DNA of 64,000 nucleotides from JAUXFS01 sp963772635 (GCA_963772635.1 CAVYYK010000023.1:62001-126000), one strand, 5' to 3'; counted from the stretch's first letter, positions 35,879 to 45,860 are shown. Notes: a model not told the origin generated them from the sequence alone. Translations and numbers: made by a program.

Positions 35879-36199
35879 CTAAGGTTTGTCGCAGGCGAAG
35901 TGGGCTTCCACCGGGGTGGCAATCGGGCAATCGCCAAAGCCCTGATGGGTCGGTCGCGCCCGCTTGGCGTACTTGCCGCATTCGGTGCTGGCCAATTCGA
36001 ACACGACCTCGGGGGTGGTGCTCTGTTTGTTGTAGCAGATGGTAACCGAATCGCGGTCCTTGGGCTCCTTGTTGAAGTCCTCGGCCTCGCGGTCGAACTC
36101 CTTCTTTTTGTAGACGTAGGGACGGGTCTCGCCGCAGGCCGCGATAGCCACGACGATCGTTAGACAGAGAACAGCAAGGTGCCGGGGTTTGGATACCAT
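35879..36199 (-). CDS. small lipoprotein, unknown function
   Basis: A 106-residue lipoprotein. The signal peptide HLAVLCLTIVVAIAAC ends with a lipobox Cys near residue 22. The mature part is charged (KKKEFDREAEDFNKEPKDRD), then CYNKQSTTPEVVFELASTECGKYAKRA and a C-terminal Cys pair (FGDCPIATPVEAHFACDKP). I recognise no named family. It lies 67 bases before the hydrolase gene and 49 bases after putA, on the same strand. It may be an independent unit. Confidence 0.7.
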   Translation of the reverse strand: MVSKPRHLAVLCLTIVVAIAACGETRPYVYKKKEFDREAEDFNKEPKDRDSVTICYNKQSTTPEVVFELASTECGKYAKRARPTHQGFGDCPIATPVEAHFACDKP

Positions 36200-36248
36200 C
36201 GGCTTTGTCTATCGACCTTTGCCTTGGCCGACAACCCGTGTGAACCCG

Positions 36249-39200
36249 TCAGAGGACTTCATCTTCCTCCAGCGACAGCAGCGCCGTGTTGCCGCCGGCG
36301 GCGGCGGTATTGACGGTCAGAGTCCGCTCGGTGGCAAACCGGTGCAGATATCGGGGGCCACCGGCCTTGGGGCCGGTTCCCGACAGGCCCTCGCCGCCGA
36401 ACGGCTGCACCCCGACGACGGCACCGATCATGTTGCGGTTGACGTAGGTGTTGCCGACCCGAAGCCGTTGGTGGATGCGGCGGGCGAAGTCGCCGACCCG
36501 GCTGTGAATGCCGAGGGTGAGCCCATAGCCTATGGCGTTGATCCCGTCGATCACCCTGTCGAGCCGCTCGCCATCGAAGGCGATGACGTGGAGAATCGGC
36601 CCGAAAACCTCCCGCTCCAGCCTATCGAGCCTATCGATCTCGAAAGCGCAGGGGGCAAAGAAGGTGCCGTGGGCGCAGGCCTCCTCGTCGAGAGGGACCC
36701 GGTAGAGCAACCGCCCTTCCCGCTCCATCCGCCGGGCGTGATCCTCGAGCATCCGCAAGGCGTCGTCGTCGATGACCGGGCCGACGTCGGTGGAAAGCCG
36801 GCCGGGCTCGCCGACGCTTAGTTCCGCCATCGCGCCGGCGAGCATCTTGGTGATTCGCCCGGCGATGTCCTTTTGGACAAACAACACCCGGAGCGCCGAA
36901 CAGCGCTGGCCGGCACTGCGAAAGGCCGAGGTCACCGCGTCGGTGACCACCTGCTCGGGAAGCGCCGTCGAATCGACGATCATCGCGTTCTGGCCGCCGG
37001 TCTCGGCGATCAGCGGCACGATCGGGCCGGTGCGGCCGGCGAGTGCCTGGTTGATGGCGCGGGCTGTCTCCACCGAACCGGTGAACGCGACCCCGTTGAC
37101 CCGGGGATCGGCGATCAGCGCGGCGCCGACGACCCCGTCGCCAGGCAGCAAATTGAGCGCACCGGGAGGGATTCCCGCCTTGTGGAGCAACTCGACGGCC
37201 CGGGCGGCGATCAGCGGCGTTTGCTCGGCGGGCTTGGCGATGACCGCGTTGCCGGCGGCCAGCGCCGCCGTCACTTCGCCACAGAAGATCGCCAGCGGGA
37301 AATTCCAGGGACTGATACAGGCGAACACGCCACGACCGCGGAGGGCCAGCTGGTTGCGTTCGCCGGTAGGACCCGGCATCTCCAGAGGGGTGGCAAAATC
37401 GGCCCGCGCCCGGGCGGCGTAATAGCGGCAAAAGTCCACCGCCTCGCGCACCTCGGCCAAGGCATCGTGGATGGTCTTGCCCGCCTCGCGGACACAAAGG
37501 GCCATCAACTCGGGACCGGCGCTTTCGAGCAAGTCCGCCGCCCGATCGAGGCAGGCGGCGCGGTCTCCGGCCGGTGTCGCTTCCCAGTCCGGGGCGGCGG
37601 CGGCGGCGGCGGCCAATGCCGCCACGACCGTCTCGGTTCCCGCCTCGCGGACACGGCCGACAACCCGCCGTCGATCGGCCGGATCGGTAACCGTTCGCTC
37701 GGTACCGCCGGGAACTTCCTTGCCGGCGACCCTGGGCACCGCCCGCCACGGCCCGAGGAAGGCGTCCATCGACCTCGCCAACGACCGCAGCGATGCCGGA
37801 TCGCTCAAGTCGATTCCCCGTGAGTTGTGCCGCTCGGCACCGTAAAGATCCACGGGGAGCGGAATCCGTGGATGTGGCTTGGTCTTCAGCCTCGCCACCC
37901 GCTCTATCGGGTCGGCGACGATGTCGGCGATCGGCGCCTGCTCGTCGACGATGCGGTTGACGAACGAGGTGTTGGAGCCGTTTTCCAGCAGCCGGCGCAC
38001 CAGGTAGGCCAGCAGGTCCTCGTGGCTGCCCACCGGCGCGTAGATCCGACACGGGATGCCCGCACCGCCGCTGCCGCCGCCTTGGATGACCTGGTCGTAC
38101 ATCGCCTTGCCCATGCCATGCAGGCGCTGGAACTCGAAATCGCGGCGGGTGCCAGCCAGTTCCAGAATCGCCGCCAGGGTATGGGCGTTGTGGGTCGCGA
38201 ACTGGGGATAGAACGCGTCGGGCGAGGCGAGAAGTTTTCTTGCGCAGGCAATGTAGGAGACGTCGGTGTTCACCTTGCGTGTGAACACCGGAAAGCCCTC
38301 GAGCCCCTGCTCCTGGGCGCGCTTGATTTCCGCATCCCAATAGGCTCCCTTGACCAGCCGAATCGACAGTCGCCGCCCCCGACTCCGGGCCAGCGCGGCG
38401 AGCCAGTCGATCAGCGACGCCGCCCGCTTCTGGTAGGCCTGAACCGCCAGGCCGAACCCTTCCCAGCCGCCCAGTTCCGGGTCGGTGAACACCGCTTCGA
38501 TGACGTCGAGGGTGATCTCCAGCCGGTCCACTTCTTCGGTATCGACGCACATGCCGATGCCCGCGGCCTTGGCCCGCACCGCCAGGTCCCTGACCCGTGG
38601 AGTCAGTTCGCCGACGATCCGCTGCCTGTGGGAGAACTCGAAACGGGGGTGCAACGCCGACAGCTTGATCGATATCCCCGGTCCATCGACGAATCCTCGT
38701 CCCGCGTTCTCGCTGCCGACGGCGGCGATGGCATTCCGGTAGGACTGGAAGTAGCGCTCGGCGTCGCGCCCGGTATGGGCCGATTCACCCAACATATCGT
38801 AGGAATGGCGATAGCCGCGGGCTTCGGATTCGCGGGCGCGGTCGAGGGCTTCTTCGATGGTGCGTCCCATGACGAACTGGCGCCCCATGATCCGCATCGC
38901 CTGGATCATCGCCTGCCGGATCATCGGTTCACCGCTTCTCGCCACCAGCCGGCGCAGGAACGATCCCGGATCGCCGATCCCCGCCCCCTCCACGCGAATG
39001 ACCCGGCCGGTAAGCATCAGTGCCCAGGTCGAGGCATTGACAAACAGCGACTCGCTTTGACCCAGGTGCCGCTCCCACTGGGCGTCGCCGATCTTGTCGG
39101 CGATCAGCTTGTCGGCCGTATCCGGATCGGGGACCCGCAGAAGCGCCTCCGCCAGGCACATCAGCATCACCCCTTCCTGGCTGGACAGGTCGTATTCGTG

Positions 39201-39413
39201 CATGAAAGCGTCGAGCCCGCCCGCGCTTTGCTCACGATCACGGATTCGCTCGACAAGGGTCGTCGCTCTGGCGGTGATCCGCCTGCGCACGGCGACGCCG
39301 GGATCGGCCTCGGCGACCAGCGCTTCGACACAGGTCGTTTCGTCGGCGAGGGTCGCCGCCTGGATGGCGGCACGCAATGGATCGGGTTCGGGAAAATCGC
39401 CAATGAAGGTCAT
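36249..39413 (-). CDS. putA: bifunctional proline dehydrogenase / P5C dehydrogenase
   Basis: A 1054-residue enzyme that oxidises proline to glutamate in two steps. The FAD proline dehydrogenase domain covers about residues 150-460 (e.g. GVMLMCLAEALLRVPDPDTADKLI, KLSALHPRFEFSH, RLVKGAYWDAEIKRAQ). The NAD P5C dehydrogenase (aldehyde dehydrogenase fold) covers about 520-1000 with the nucleophile Cys in FRSAGQRCSALRVLFVQ and the Glu in LIAETGGQNAM. There is no N-terminal ribbon-helix-helix, so this is not the self-repressing E. coli type. The start at 39413 is set by MTFIGDFPEPDP. Confidence 0.96.
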   Translation of the reverse strand: MTFIGDFPEPDPLRAAIQAATLADETTCVEALVAEADPGVAVRRRITARATTLVERIRDREQSAGGLDAFMHEYDLSSQEGVMLMCLAEALLRVPDPDTADKLIADKIGDAQWERHLGQSESLFVNASTWALMLTGRVIRVEGAGIGDPGSFLRRLVARSGEPMIRQAMIQAMRIMGRQFVMGRTIEEALDRARESEARGYRHSYDMLGESAHTGRDAERYFQSYRNAIAAVGSENAGRGFVDGPGISIKLSALHPRFEFSHRQRIVGELTPRVRDLAVRAKAAGIGMCVDTEEVDRLEITLDVIEAVFTDPELGGWEGFGLAVQAYQKRAASLIDWLAALARSRGRRLSIRLVKGAYWDAEIKRAQEQGLEGFPVFTRKVNTDVSYIACARKLLASPDAFYPQFATHNAHTLAAILELAGTRRDFEFQRLHGMGKAMYDQVIQGGGSGGAGIPCRIYAPVGSHEDLLAYLVRRLLENGSNTSFVNRIVDEQAPIADIVADPIERVARLKTKPHPRIPLPVDLYGAERHNSRGIDLSDPASLRSLARSMDAFLGPWRAVPRVAGKEVPGGTERTVTDPADRRRVVGRVREAGTETVVAALAAAAAAAPDWEATPAGDRAACLDRAADLLESAGPELMALCVREAGKTIHDALAEVREAVDFCRYYAARARADFATPLEMPGPTGERNQLALRGRGVFACISPWNFPLAIFCGEVTAALAAGNAVIAKPAEQTPLIAARAVELLHKAGIPPGALNLLPGDGVVGAALIADPRVNGVAFTGSVETARAINQALAGRTGPIVPLIAETGGQNAMIVDSTALPEQVVTDAVTSAFRSAGQRCSALRVLFVQKDIAGRITKMLAGAMAELSVGEPGRLSTDVGPVIDDDALRMLEDHARRMEREGRLLYRVPLDEEACAHGTFFAPCAFEIDRLDRLEREVFGPILHVIAFDGERLDRVIDGINAIGYGLTLGIHSRVGDFARRIHQRLRVGNTYVNRNMIGAVVGVQPFGGEGLSGTGPKAGGPRYLHRFATERTLTVNTAAAGGNTALLSLEEDEVL

Positions 39414-39590
39414 GATACCAGTCGGGCTCCATCTCAAGCTTGTACGAAAGTGTCACAACTCGGAGCCTAGCAGAAAACAGCAACCGCGTCGGCCATGTTC
39501 CGGCAACTCGACGCCGGCTGTGGGGCGCGTCTTGTTTACGTCCTGCGAACCCGCCATCATGAGTCGCATTCGAGGTGAAAGGGTCTGTTC

Positions 39591-40154
39591 ATGGCGTTAC
39601 CCCTGATAGTCGGAATCAGCGGCGCATCCGGCGTCGTCTACGGCGTCGAACTGCTGAAGGCCCTGAGACAACTCGGCCATCCGAGCCATCTGATCATCAG
39701 TGAGATGGGGGTGCGGACGCTCGCCATCGAAACCGACGTCAGCCTCGACGAAGTGCGGGCGCTTGCCGACGTGGTCTACAACATAAAGGACCTGGCTGCG
39801 GCGGTCTCCGGCGGCTCGTTCCGCACCCGAGGGATGATCATCGCCCCTTGCTCGATCAAGACTCTCTCCGGAATCGCCAACGGCTTCTCCCACAACCTGA
39901 TGATCCGTGCCGCCGATGTCACCCTCAAGGAGCGCCGGCCACTGGTGCTGATGGTTCGGGAAACGCCGTTGCATCTCGGCCACCTCAGGCTGATGACGAA
40001 GGTGACCGAGACCGGGGCGGTGATCATGCCGCCGATGCCGGCCTTCTATCATCGGCCGGGAACGATCATGGAAATCGTTCGGCAGAGCGTCGGCAGAGCA
40101 CTCGATCACATCGGCATCGAGCACGACGTGCTCGATCGCTGGTCAGGCCCTTGA
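39591..40154 (+). CDS. ubiX: flavin prenyltransferase UbiX
   Basis: A 187-residue UbiX/Pad1 protein that prenylates reduced FMN to make the cofactor of UbiD-type decarboxylases in ubiquinone synthesis or aromatic-acid metabolism. Visible motifs are IVGISGASGVVYGVELL at the N-terminus, MIIAPCSIKTLSGIANGF near residue 85, and RRPLVLMVRETPLHLGHLRLM, which contributes Glu and Arg. No ubiD lies nearby. It reads away from putA. Confidence 0.94.
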   Translation: MALPLIVGISGASGVVYGVELLKALRQLGHPSHLIISEMGVRTLAIETDVSLDEVRALADVVYNIKDLAAAVSGGSFRTRGMIIAPCSIKTLSGIANGFSHNLMIRAADVTLKERRPLVLMVRETPLHLGHLRLMTKVTETGAVIMPPMPAFYHRPGTIMEIVRQSVGRALDHIGIEHDVLDRWSGP

Positions 40155-40181
40155 GAACTTTCGGGCGCCGACAATTGTCGC

Positions 40182-40451
40182 TCAGTGTTCTGTGGCTCTC
40201 CTTACAATGGCGATCGCTTCGTCGAGCAACCGTCGCTGACGATCGGTGATCTCACCGCCGATCTCGACTCTGAGAAAGCGCAGCTTCACCGCCGCGTCCT
40301 CGAGGGTCATCGCCGGGATCTCATTGATCTGTCCTTCCACTTCGAGAATACGGTCAAACACGAAGCTCGCCTCTTTCTGGCGACTGCCGGCGGCAAGCTT
40401 CTGAACTTCGAAATGCAGGTTCACAAGTTCGCTGTAGAGTTCCGCGAGCAT
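40182..40451 (-). CDS. small helical protein, unknown function
   Basis: An 89-residue acidic, predominantly helical protein. Coding bias is strong and the frame is clean, but I know no family. It looks like two long helices (ELYSELVNLHFEVQKLAAGSRQKEASFVFDRI, then AVKLRFLRVEIGGEITDRQRRLLDEAIAIVRRA) and could form a coiled-coil dimer. It converges with ubiX. A regulatory or structural role is only a guess. Confidence 0.5.
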   Translation of the reverse strand: MLAELYSELVNLHFEVQKLAAGSRQKEASFVFDRILEVEGQINEIPAMTLEDAAVKLRFLRVEIGGEITDRQRRLLDEAIAIVRRATEH

Positions 40452-40873
40452 TGGATTTCCTCCTTAGCAGGCTGTTACGGTTGTTGTTTTCGCGCCCACA
40501 TACATTTCATCCGGTTCCGATTTCCCATCCCGTAGATCGAACGCCTCCGCAGCGGGGTGCCGTCGATGCCACGGCGAACAGGCCACTCGACCTTGCCCCC
40601 CTGTTCATCGCCATGTCATGCGCGACACGCCGGGGTTCGTCAAACGACGAACCAGCTGCAGGCGTCCCCCTCGGCACTTGTCGGCCCGCGTTTTCTCCGG
40701 GCAGGAGCCGAGGATTTGACCCCAAGGGAACGACTCGAATATTGCTCGCCGGCGCCGCGAGAAAAAATCCGCAATGGTACCCAAGATCATCCGCAGGGAT
40801 GCGGCGTATGGTGGAACACCTACGTAATTATACTCAATCAGCGCGCGAGGCGCGGATCGCCCCGGTCGAATGC
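40452..40873. other. intergenic, no gene seen
   Basis: A 422-bp gap between the small helical gene and the FixJ-like gene, both on the minus strand. I see no convincing coding frame or hairpin with a T-tract. The stretch near 40810-40860 is relatively AT-rich. Confidence 0.4.
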
Positions 40874-41518
40874 TCAGCGATTGCCAATGTTCGATGGGTG
40901 CGGCTCACCGGGGACGACGCCGGCGGCCAAAGCCATGCGCACGAGGTGGGAGACGCTCTCGGCCTCCATCTTGCCCATGATTCGGGCTCGATGGTTTTCC
41001 ACGGTCCGTACGCTTATTCCCAGGTCGAATGCTATGGTCTTGCTTTGCCGTCCGCTAACCACTCGCTCCAGCACCTGTCTCTCGCGAGGGGTCAGGCTTT
41101 CTACGCGAGTCTTGGCGTCGGCGGTAAAACGGTCCTCGGTCCTGACTTGGGTGCCGAGATTGAGGGCGCGGCCGATACAGTTCAGAATGGCCGCTTTGGT
41201 GAACGGCTTCTCCAGGAAATCGACGGCACCTGCCTTCATCGCGTCGACCGCCAGAGGAACGTCTCCAAAGGCGGTGATGAACACGATCGGCAGGTGGTCG
41301 TGTTTGGCCCGCAGCTTCGCTTGCAGGTCCAGCCCGCTCAGACCCGGCATGCGAACATCGAGGAGCAGCACGCCTTCGCCGCAGACAACGGCAGCGTCCA
41401 GGAACTCCTGTGCCGACGGGTAGGTGTTCACCGAAAAGCCCTGAGCGGTCAGCAGCATGTGCAAGGAATGTCGTACCGCCTCGTCATCATCGACGACGAA
41501 TATCGTTGGTTCAGCCAT
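40874..41518 (-). CDS. FixJ-family response regulator
   Basis: A 214-residue two-domain regulator. The receiver domain covers residues 1-120: acidic pocket VVDDDEAVRHSL, phospho-acceptor Asp in VLLLDVRMPGLSG, Thr/Ala site and Lys in DFLEKPFTKAAIL. The LuxR-type HTH at about 140-205 reads LTPRERQVLERVVSGRQSKTIAFDLGISVRTVENHRARIM. The start MAEPTIFVVDD at 41518 overlaps the kinase gene by eight bases, so the pair is coupled. It is FixJ-like by domain type, but oxygen sensing is not shown. Targets are unknown. Confidence 0.92.
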   Translation of the reverse strand: MAEPTIFVVDDDEAVRHSLHMLLTAQGFSVNTYPSAQEFLDAAVVCGEGVLLLDVRMPGLSGLDLQAKLRAKHDHLPIVFITAFGDVPLAVDAMKAGAVDFLEKPFTKAAILNCIGRALNLGTQVRTEDRFTADAKTRVESLTPRERQVLERVVSGRQSKTIAFDLGISVRTVENHRARIMGKMEAESVSHLVRMALAAGVVPGEPHPSNIGNR

Positions 41519-43946
41519 GGCGACCGGTATATTCGGATCCGATGGGGAGGGTAAAGCGCAAGGTGGCGCCACCATCCTCGTTGGCGTTCGCGACCAGATG
41601 GCCGTGATGGTCCTCGATGATTGAACGACAGATCGAAAGTCCGATTCCCATCCCTTGCGGCTTGGTGGTTACGAACGGTTCGAACAGCCGATCCACGACG
41701 TTCGCGGCGATCCCGGGGCCGGTATCACCGATCTCCACCTCGACGGCATCGCCACTGTGTCGCGATGTCCTCAGCGTAAGCTGGCGGTTTTGCGAACGCT
41801 CCATTGCATCGAGAGCGTTTTTTATCAGGTTGGCGACAACTTGCTGGATCTGGATCTTGTCGACGAAAACCGCAGGCAGCCCGCGGTCCAGCTCGAGTTT
41901 CAGCTCCAGCCCATTTTCGGTCGCGCCGACCAGGGCCAGGGCAGCGGATTCCTCGATAACAGTATTGATATCCTGAAGGCCACGCCGTGTTTCGCCCTTG
42001 CCCATGAACTCGCGAAGACGGCGGATGACCTGTCCGGCCCGCTGGCACTGGTCGACGGTCCTGTCCATCGCCTCGTAGACAGTCTGCAGACCGGCGCCTT
42101 CGGCCTCCTCCAACAGATCGCGGGCCGTCTGCACATAGTTGGTAATCGCGGTGAGCGGCTGATGCAGTTCATGGGCGATCCCGGCGGCCAACTCTCCCAT
42201 GATGTTCAGGCGGGCGACGTGCTCCAGCTCCGCCTGGAGCTTGCGCGAACGTTCTTCCGCCTTCACCCGCTTCGAGATATCGCTGAACCGGCCCGTGTAT
42301 CGAATTGGTGTCCCCTTTTCGTCCCGAACGCAGGTTGCGCGCGCCTCTATCCATATCCAGTGTCCGTCCTTGTGCCGATGTCGGTATACGCACTGGTAGA
42401 AAGGCGTCTTGCCGGCAAAATAATCCTCCATCGCCTCGAGGGCGCGTGGCAAGTCGTCGGGATGGACCCAATCGCGCCACACGTAGCTCTCCATCTCCGC
42501 CTCGTCGAGTCCGATGATCTGCCGCCACACCGGTGAATACCAAACCTTGCCGGCAACCAGATCCCGGTCCCAGAGACCGTCCCTGGTTCCGCTGACAGCC
42601 AGTTGGACGCGCTCGTCGCTCTGTCGAAGGGCCTCCTCCACCTGCTTACGATCAGTGATGTCGGTGCGAATCAGCAACGTCCCGCCGTCGCGGGTTCGGT
42701 ACTCGTTGACCTGCGTCCATTGGCCGTCGACGTAGTGTTGCTCGAGCGGGCTGGACAGTGCCCGATGCCGTTGGAGCCTTTCCTGCACCCAGTCCTCGGT
42801 GCGTCCCAGCGCTTCGACGATATACCCCCGTTCCGCCAGCGCTCGGACCAGATCCTCGAACCGGGCACCGGGCGCCAGGATATCGGCGATCAGGGGAAGA
42901 GCCCGCCGGATGTTGGTATTGAACAGGACCAGGCGGTCGTCGGCGTCGAACAGCGCGAAGCCCTCCGAAATGCTCTCGATGGCCTCCTGGAGCCGATCAC
43001 GCGCTTCGGCCGCCTGCTGTTCGGCCTGGACCTCGGCCGTGATGTTGGTGCCGGTGCCGCGGTATCCCTGAAACCGGCCTTCTCCGTCGAACACCGGCAC
43101 GCCGCTGACGCTGAAGTGGACCTCGTCGCCGTCGTCGCGCCACGCGCGGTAGCGGAAGTCTCTGAACGGCCGGCGGGCGCGGAGATCGTCGAGATGGCGG
43201 GCCCAGGCCGCATCGCCGGGATCGGATCTTCCCAGCTGTTCCCGCGTCCCGCCGACGACTTTGTTCGGAGATATGCCGGAAAGCCTTTCGAACTGATCGG
43301 AAAGCCAGATAAAGCGGAGATCTGCTCCCATTTCCCAGAACCAGTCGGAACTGGACGACGCAAAATCCTTGAAGCGCCGCTCGCTCTCGCGAAGCGCTTC
43401 CTCCGCCTGCAGCCGCTCGGCGATCTGCTCGTGCAAACGGAGGATTGTCTCGTGGAACTCGGCCGTCCGTCGGCGAAGGTGATCCGCCAGTTCCTCCTGG
43501 ATGGACACGCCCCCCTCCCCAACGCGCCCGCGCTCGGTGATGCCGGTTCCGACTGCCTCGTTTGCCGATCGCGAGGCGTCCCACAAGAGATTCACACAAT
43601 AGCGAACCGCGTCCCCCTGGTCGCGCAGAGGAATAGCGTGCCACTCCAAGGTGATCTCGGAACCGTCCTTGCGATAGCCGGCCGTCTCGCCAAAGAAACA
43701 GCGGTGAGCGTTCAACGCGTGCTTCAGCCGCGATAAGGTCTCTCGGTCGGCCTTGGAACGCCAGAGAGCGGGAAGGGATTGCCCGATAGCGTCAATGGGT
43801 GCGTAACCGGTCAGTTCGGTGAAGGCTCGGTTGACAAACAACACCTGTCCCGGCGGGTCGAGATCCGCGGACGTCACGACGATCGCGTCGCCAATCTGCT
43901 GGAGGATCGGCTCCATCCGCGGGAGAATATCGTCGGTTGCGATCAT
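41511..43946 (-). CDS. multi-PAS sensor histidine kinase (FixL-like architecture)
   Basis: An 811-residue cytoplasmic sensor kinase with no membrane segments. Several PAS domains: about 10-120 (VLFVNRAFTELTGYAP), 185-300 (the WFWEMGADLRFIWLSDQFERLSG PAS), 315-430 (SEGFALFDADDRLVLFNTN, PAS_7-type) and 445-565 (GTRDGLWDRDLVAGKVWYSPVWRQIIGLDE). The dimerisation/phospho-acceptor helix is LNIMGELAAGIAHELHQPLTAI, with His near residue 595. HATPase: IQQVVANLIKNALDAM (N box), VEIGDTGPGIAANV (G1) and GMGIGLSICRSIIEDHHGHL (G2). It overlaps the response regulator gene. The signal is unknown. Confidence 0.93.
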   Translation of the reverse strand: MIATDDILPRMEPILQQIGDAIVVTSADLDPPGQVLFVNRAFTELTGYAPIDAIGQSLPALWRSKADRETLSRLKHALNAHRCFFGETAGYRKDGSEITLEWHAIPLRDQGDAVRYCVNLLWDASRSANEAVGTGITERGRVGEGGVSIQEELADHLRRRTAEFHETILRLHEQIAERLQAEEALRESERRFKDFASSSSDWFWEMGADLRFIWLSDQFERLSGISPNKVVGGTREQLGRSDPGDAAWARHLDDLRARRPFRDFRYRAWRDDGDEVHFSVSGVPVFDGEGRFQGYRGTGTNITAEVQAEQQAAEARDRLQEAIESISEGFALFDADDRLVLFNTNIRRALPLIADILAPGARFEDLVRALAERGYIVEALGRTEDWVQERLQRHRALSSPLEQHYVDGQWTQVNEYRTRDGGTLLIRTDITDRKQVEEALRQSDERVQLAVSGTRDGLWDRDLVAGKVWYSPVWRQIIGLDEAEMESYVWRDWVHPDDLPRALEAMEDYFAGKTPFYQCVYRHRHKDGHWIWIEARATCVRDEKGTPIRYTGRFSDISKRVKAEERSRKLQAELEHVARLNIMGELAAGIAHELHQPLTAITNYVQTARDLLEEAEGAGLQTVYEAMDRTVDQCQRAGQVIRRLREFMGKGETRRGLQDINTVIEESAALALVGATENGLELKLELDRGLPAVFVDKIQIQQVVANLIKNALDAMERSQNRQLTLRTSRHSGDAVEVEIGDTGPGIAANVVDRLFEPFVTTKPQGMGIGLSICRSIIEDHHGHLVANANEDGGATLRFTLPIGSEYTGRHG

Positions 43947-44108
43947 TCGAGCACTAGGTCGAGCATGGGTTGAACCATAGCAAACGCGTATATTGCCGTG
44001 AACAAGTACACAGGGCCATCGATCATATCGGTATCAGGACTCGCCTTTTCGACCGGTGATCCGGACTTTGAAGGCGCGACGGCAATAGGCGAACCCGGTT
44101 AGGAGGAG
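43947..44108. other. short intergenic region before divergent small ORF
   Basis: A 162-base gap between the multi-PAS kinase gene and the 44109 ORF. It holds the divergent promoters. No repeats or structure stand out. Confidence 0.3.
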
Positions 44109-44365
44109 ATGGATACGCGAAACCCTCGCCCGTCCGTCCTGATGATTGCTTTTGTGGTCGGCGTGTCGGGTACCGATCTCCCTCCCGCTTCAGCGTCGAA
44201 CGATCTGCGAGTGGATTCGCGAGAGTACAAGCTCCCGAATTACGCACCGCGACACTCGATCGCGCCGAGGCCCTGTTCCTGGCGATGGCGAGTCTGCCCT
44301 GGGCCGATGCCAACGCCACTACAAAAACGTCCTTCATCTACCAGTACCGGAATTTTTGTTCATAA
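44109..44365 (+). CDS. possible small secreted protein, frameshifted
   Basis: A strong AGGAGG site lies directly before the ATG at 44109 (spacing only two bases). The first about 42 codons give a signal-peptide-like start (VLMIAFVVGVSGTDLPPASA) followed by SNDLRVDSREYKLP. After one apparently missing base near 44234 a different frame has high third-position GC and reads ELRTATLDRAEALFLAMASL, then WADANATTKTSFIYQYRNFC with a stop at 44363. Joined, they give about 86 residues of a plausible secreted protein with no known family. It is alone; the hydrolase gene starts 21 bases later. Coding is uncertain. Confidence 0.35.
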
Positions 44366-44386
44366 CATGCTATTTTTGGACACATT

Positions 44387-45742
44387 ATGATTGGCAACGG
44401 CACCCTGCCGAAAGCTCTCGTCTCGCCAAGGATCCCCAGGCTTTGCGGACGGGTGGTTTTCCGGCCGTGGTTCGATGCGGTCGCGGTGCGCGTCGTAACC
44501 CGCTGCTACTTCCCGGCGTCACGCGGCTGGGCGGCGGCTTGGGCGGCGGACGGGGATCTCGAACGGTTTCGCGAGGAGGCCGGCGCCGGACTCCCCGACG
44601 TCGCGGCACGTCGGGCGGCCGCGAGAATCGCGAGATCATCAAAGGCTTACGAGTCGGAAGCGGCGAGATGGGAAGCCGTCCTGTTCGGTCCGCTCTCACC
44701 CTCGCCGGATCGATTGATGGCCGCCGAGCGCGCCCGCAACCGTGCCGCTTTCCGCTTCATGCGTGGCCGATCCGCCTTCCTGCCATGGCTGAAGCGACTG
44801 CCCCCGGTCCGTTGGACCATCACGCCAGCCGAAGAGGTCGAGGCACGGCACGGGAGCCGGCTGGCGACGCCGGAAGCCGCCTACCCTCCACCGGCGCAGC
44901 CGCAGATCGATACCTCCCACGCCGTCGCCGGCGATGGACGGCGAACTTATTGGGTGCGCTTTCCTTCCCCCGTCCTCGGCGACACGGCCTGGTCGAAGGT
45001 GATCGAGCCGGTCGGGATCGACAATCCTCCGACATTGATCTTCCTCCACGGGATCGGGGTCGAACTGGAGATGTGGCCGCCAACCGCCGACCCGCTCGAC
45101 GACCTGGTCAATCATGGCGTGCGGATCGTCCGGCCCACCGCGCCGTGGCATGCCCAGCGAATGCAGAAAGGCTTCTACGGCGGCGAGCCGATCATGGGCC
45201 GCGGTCCGGACGGGTTGTTGACCTGCTTTCAGGCCTGGGTCGCGGAGACGGCGGTGCTCGTCGGCTGGGCGCGAAACGCGGGCAGCGCCACCGTCGCCGT
45301 CGGCGGCTACTCGCTCGGCGCGCTGGCCAGCCAGTTGGTCGCCAATGCCGGCCGGACCTGGCCCGAAAACCTGCACGCCGACGCCCTGTTCCTGGTGGCA
45401 ACCACCGGCGGGGCCTTGGGCATCGTCGACGGCAGCCTTGCCCGTGGCATCGGCCTCGCCGCCGAACTGGACCGGACCGGCTGGACCCACAACGAACTGG
45501 AACGGTGGTTACCGTTGCTGGAGCCGAGCGCGCCGCCGGTCATGTCCCCTCGGAACATCGTGATGATCCTGGGCGAGGCCGACGACCTGACCCCCTTCGC
45601 CGGCGGCCTCGCCCTCGCCCGCCGATGGAACGTACCGCCGGAAAACCTGTTTCAGCGCCGGCAGGGACACTTCTCCGCTGCTCTCGGCCTGCTCAGCGAT
45701 CCCGCTCCGATCGAACGCATCATCGCAGTGCTTCGTCGGTAG
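44387..45742 (+). CDS. alpha/beta-hydrolase-like protein
   Basis: A 451-residue protein. Its first 170 residues are Arg/Ala-rich and unlike any family I know. From about residue 210 an alpha/beta-hydrolase core is clear: PTLIFLHGIGVELEMWP near residue 222, the nucleophile elbow VGGYSLGALASQLV near residue 310, an acidic loop MILGEADDLTPF, and a terminal His in QRRQGHFSAALG. The start is uncertain because no ribosome-binding site precedes the ATG; a later in-frame start would still leave the core intact. It is alone between the small ORF and htrA. The substrate is unknown. Confidence 0.75.
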   Translation: MIGNGTLPKALVSPRIPRLCGRVVFRPWFDAVAVRVVTRCYFPASRGWAAAWAADGDLERFREEAGAGLPDVAARRAAARIARSSKAYESEAARWEAVLFGPLSPSPDRLMAAERARNRAAFRFMRGRSAFLPWLKRLPPVRWTITPAEEVEARHGSRLATPEAAYPPPAQPQIDTSHAVAGDGRRTYWVRFPSPVLGDTAWSKVIEPVGIDNPPTLIFLHGIGVELEMWPPTADPLDDLVNHGVRIVRPTAPWHAQRMQKGFYGGEPIMGRGPDGLLTCFQAWVAETAVLVGWARNAGSATVAVGGYSLGALASQLVANAGRTWPENLHADALFLVATTGGALGIVDGSLARGIGLAAELDRTGWTHNELERWLPLLEPSAPPVMSPRNIVMILGEADDLTPFAGGLALARRWNVPPENLFQRRQGHFSAALGLLSDPAPIERIIAVLRR

Positions 45743-45860
45743 ACAGGACAGCAACTCCACGTGAACAAATGGTAATGCCGGTGTAACAACCGCGTAAGGT
45801 CGCGTTTGTCATTCTCGAATCGAACACGGACATCATTTACATCAGCATGGAGAGTTCCGG

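Noticed and set aside
37827..39470. Long plus-strand open frame (547 codons) opposite putA
   Set aside because: High-GC antisense shadow of putA with low-complexity, Arg/His/Gln-rich translation and no family match. Similar shadows lie opposite recJ, lldF and degP.
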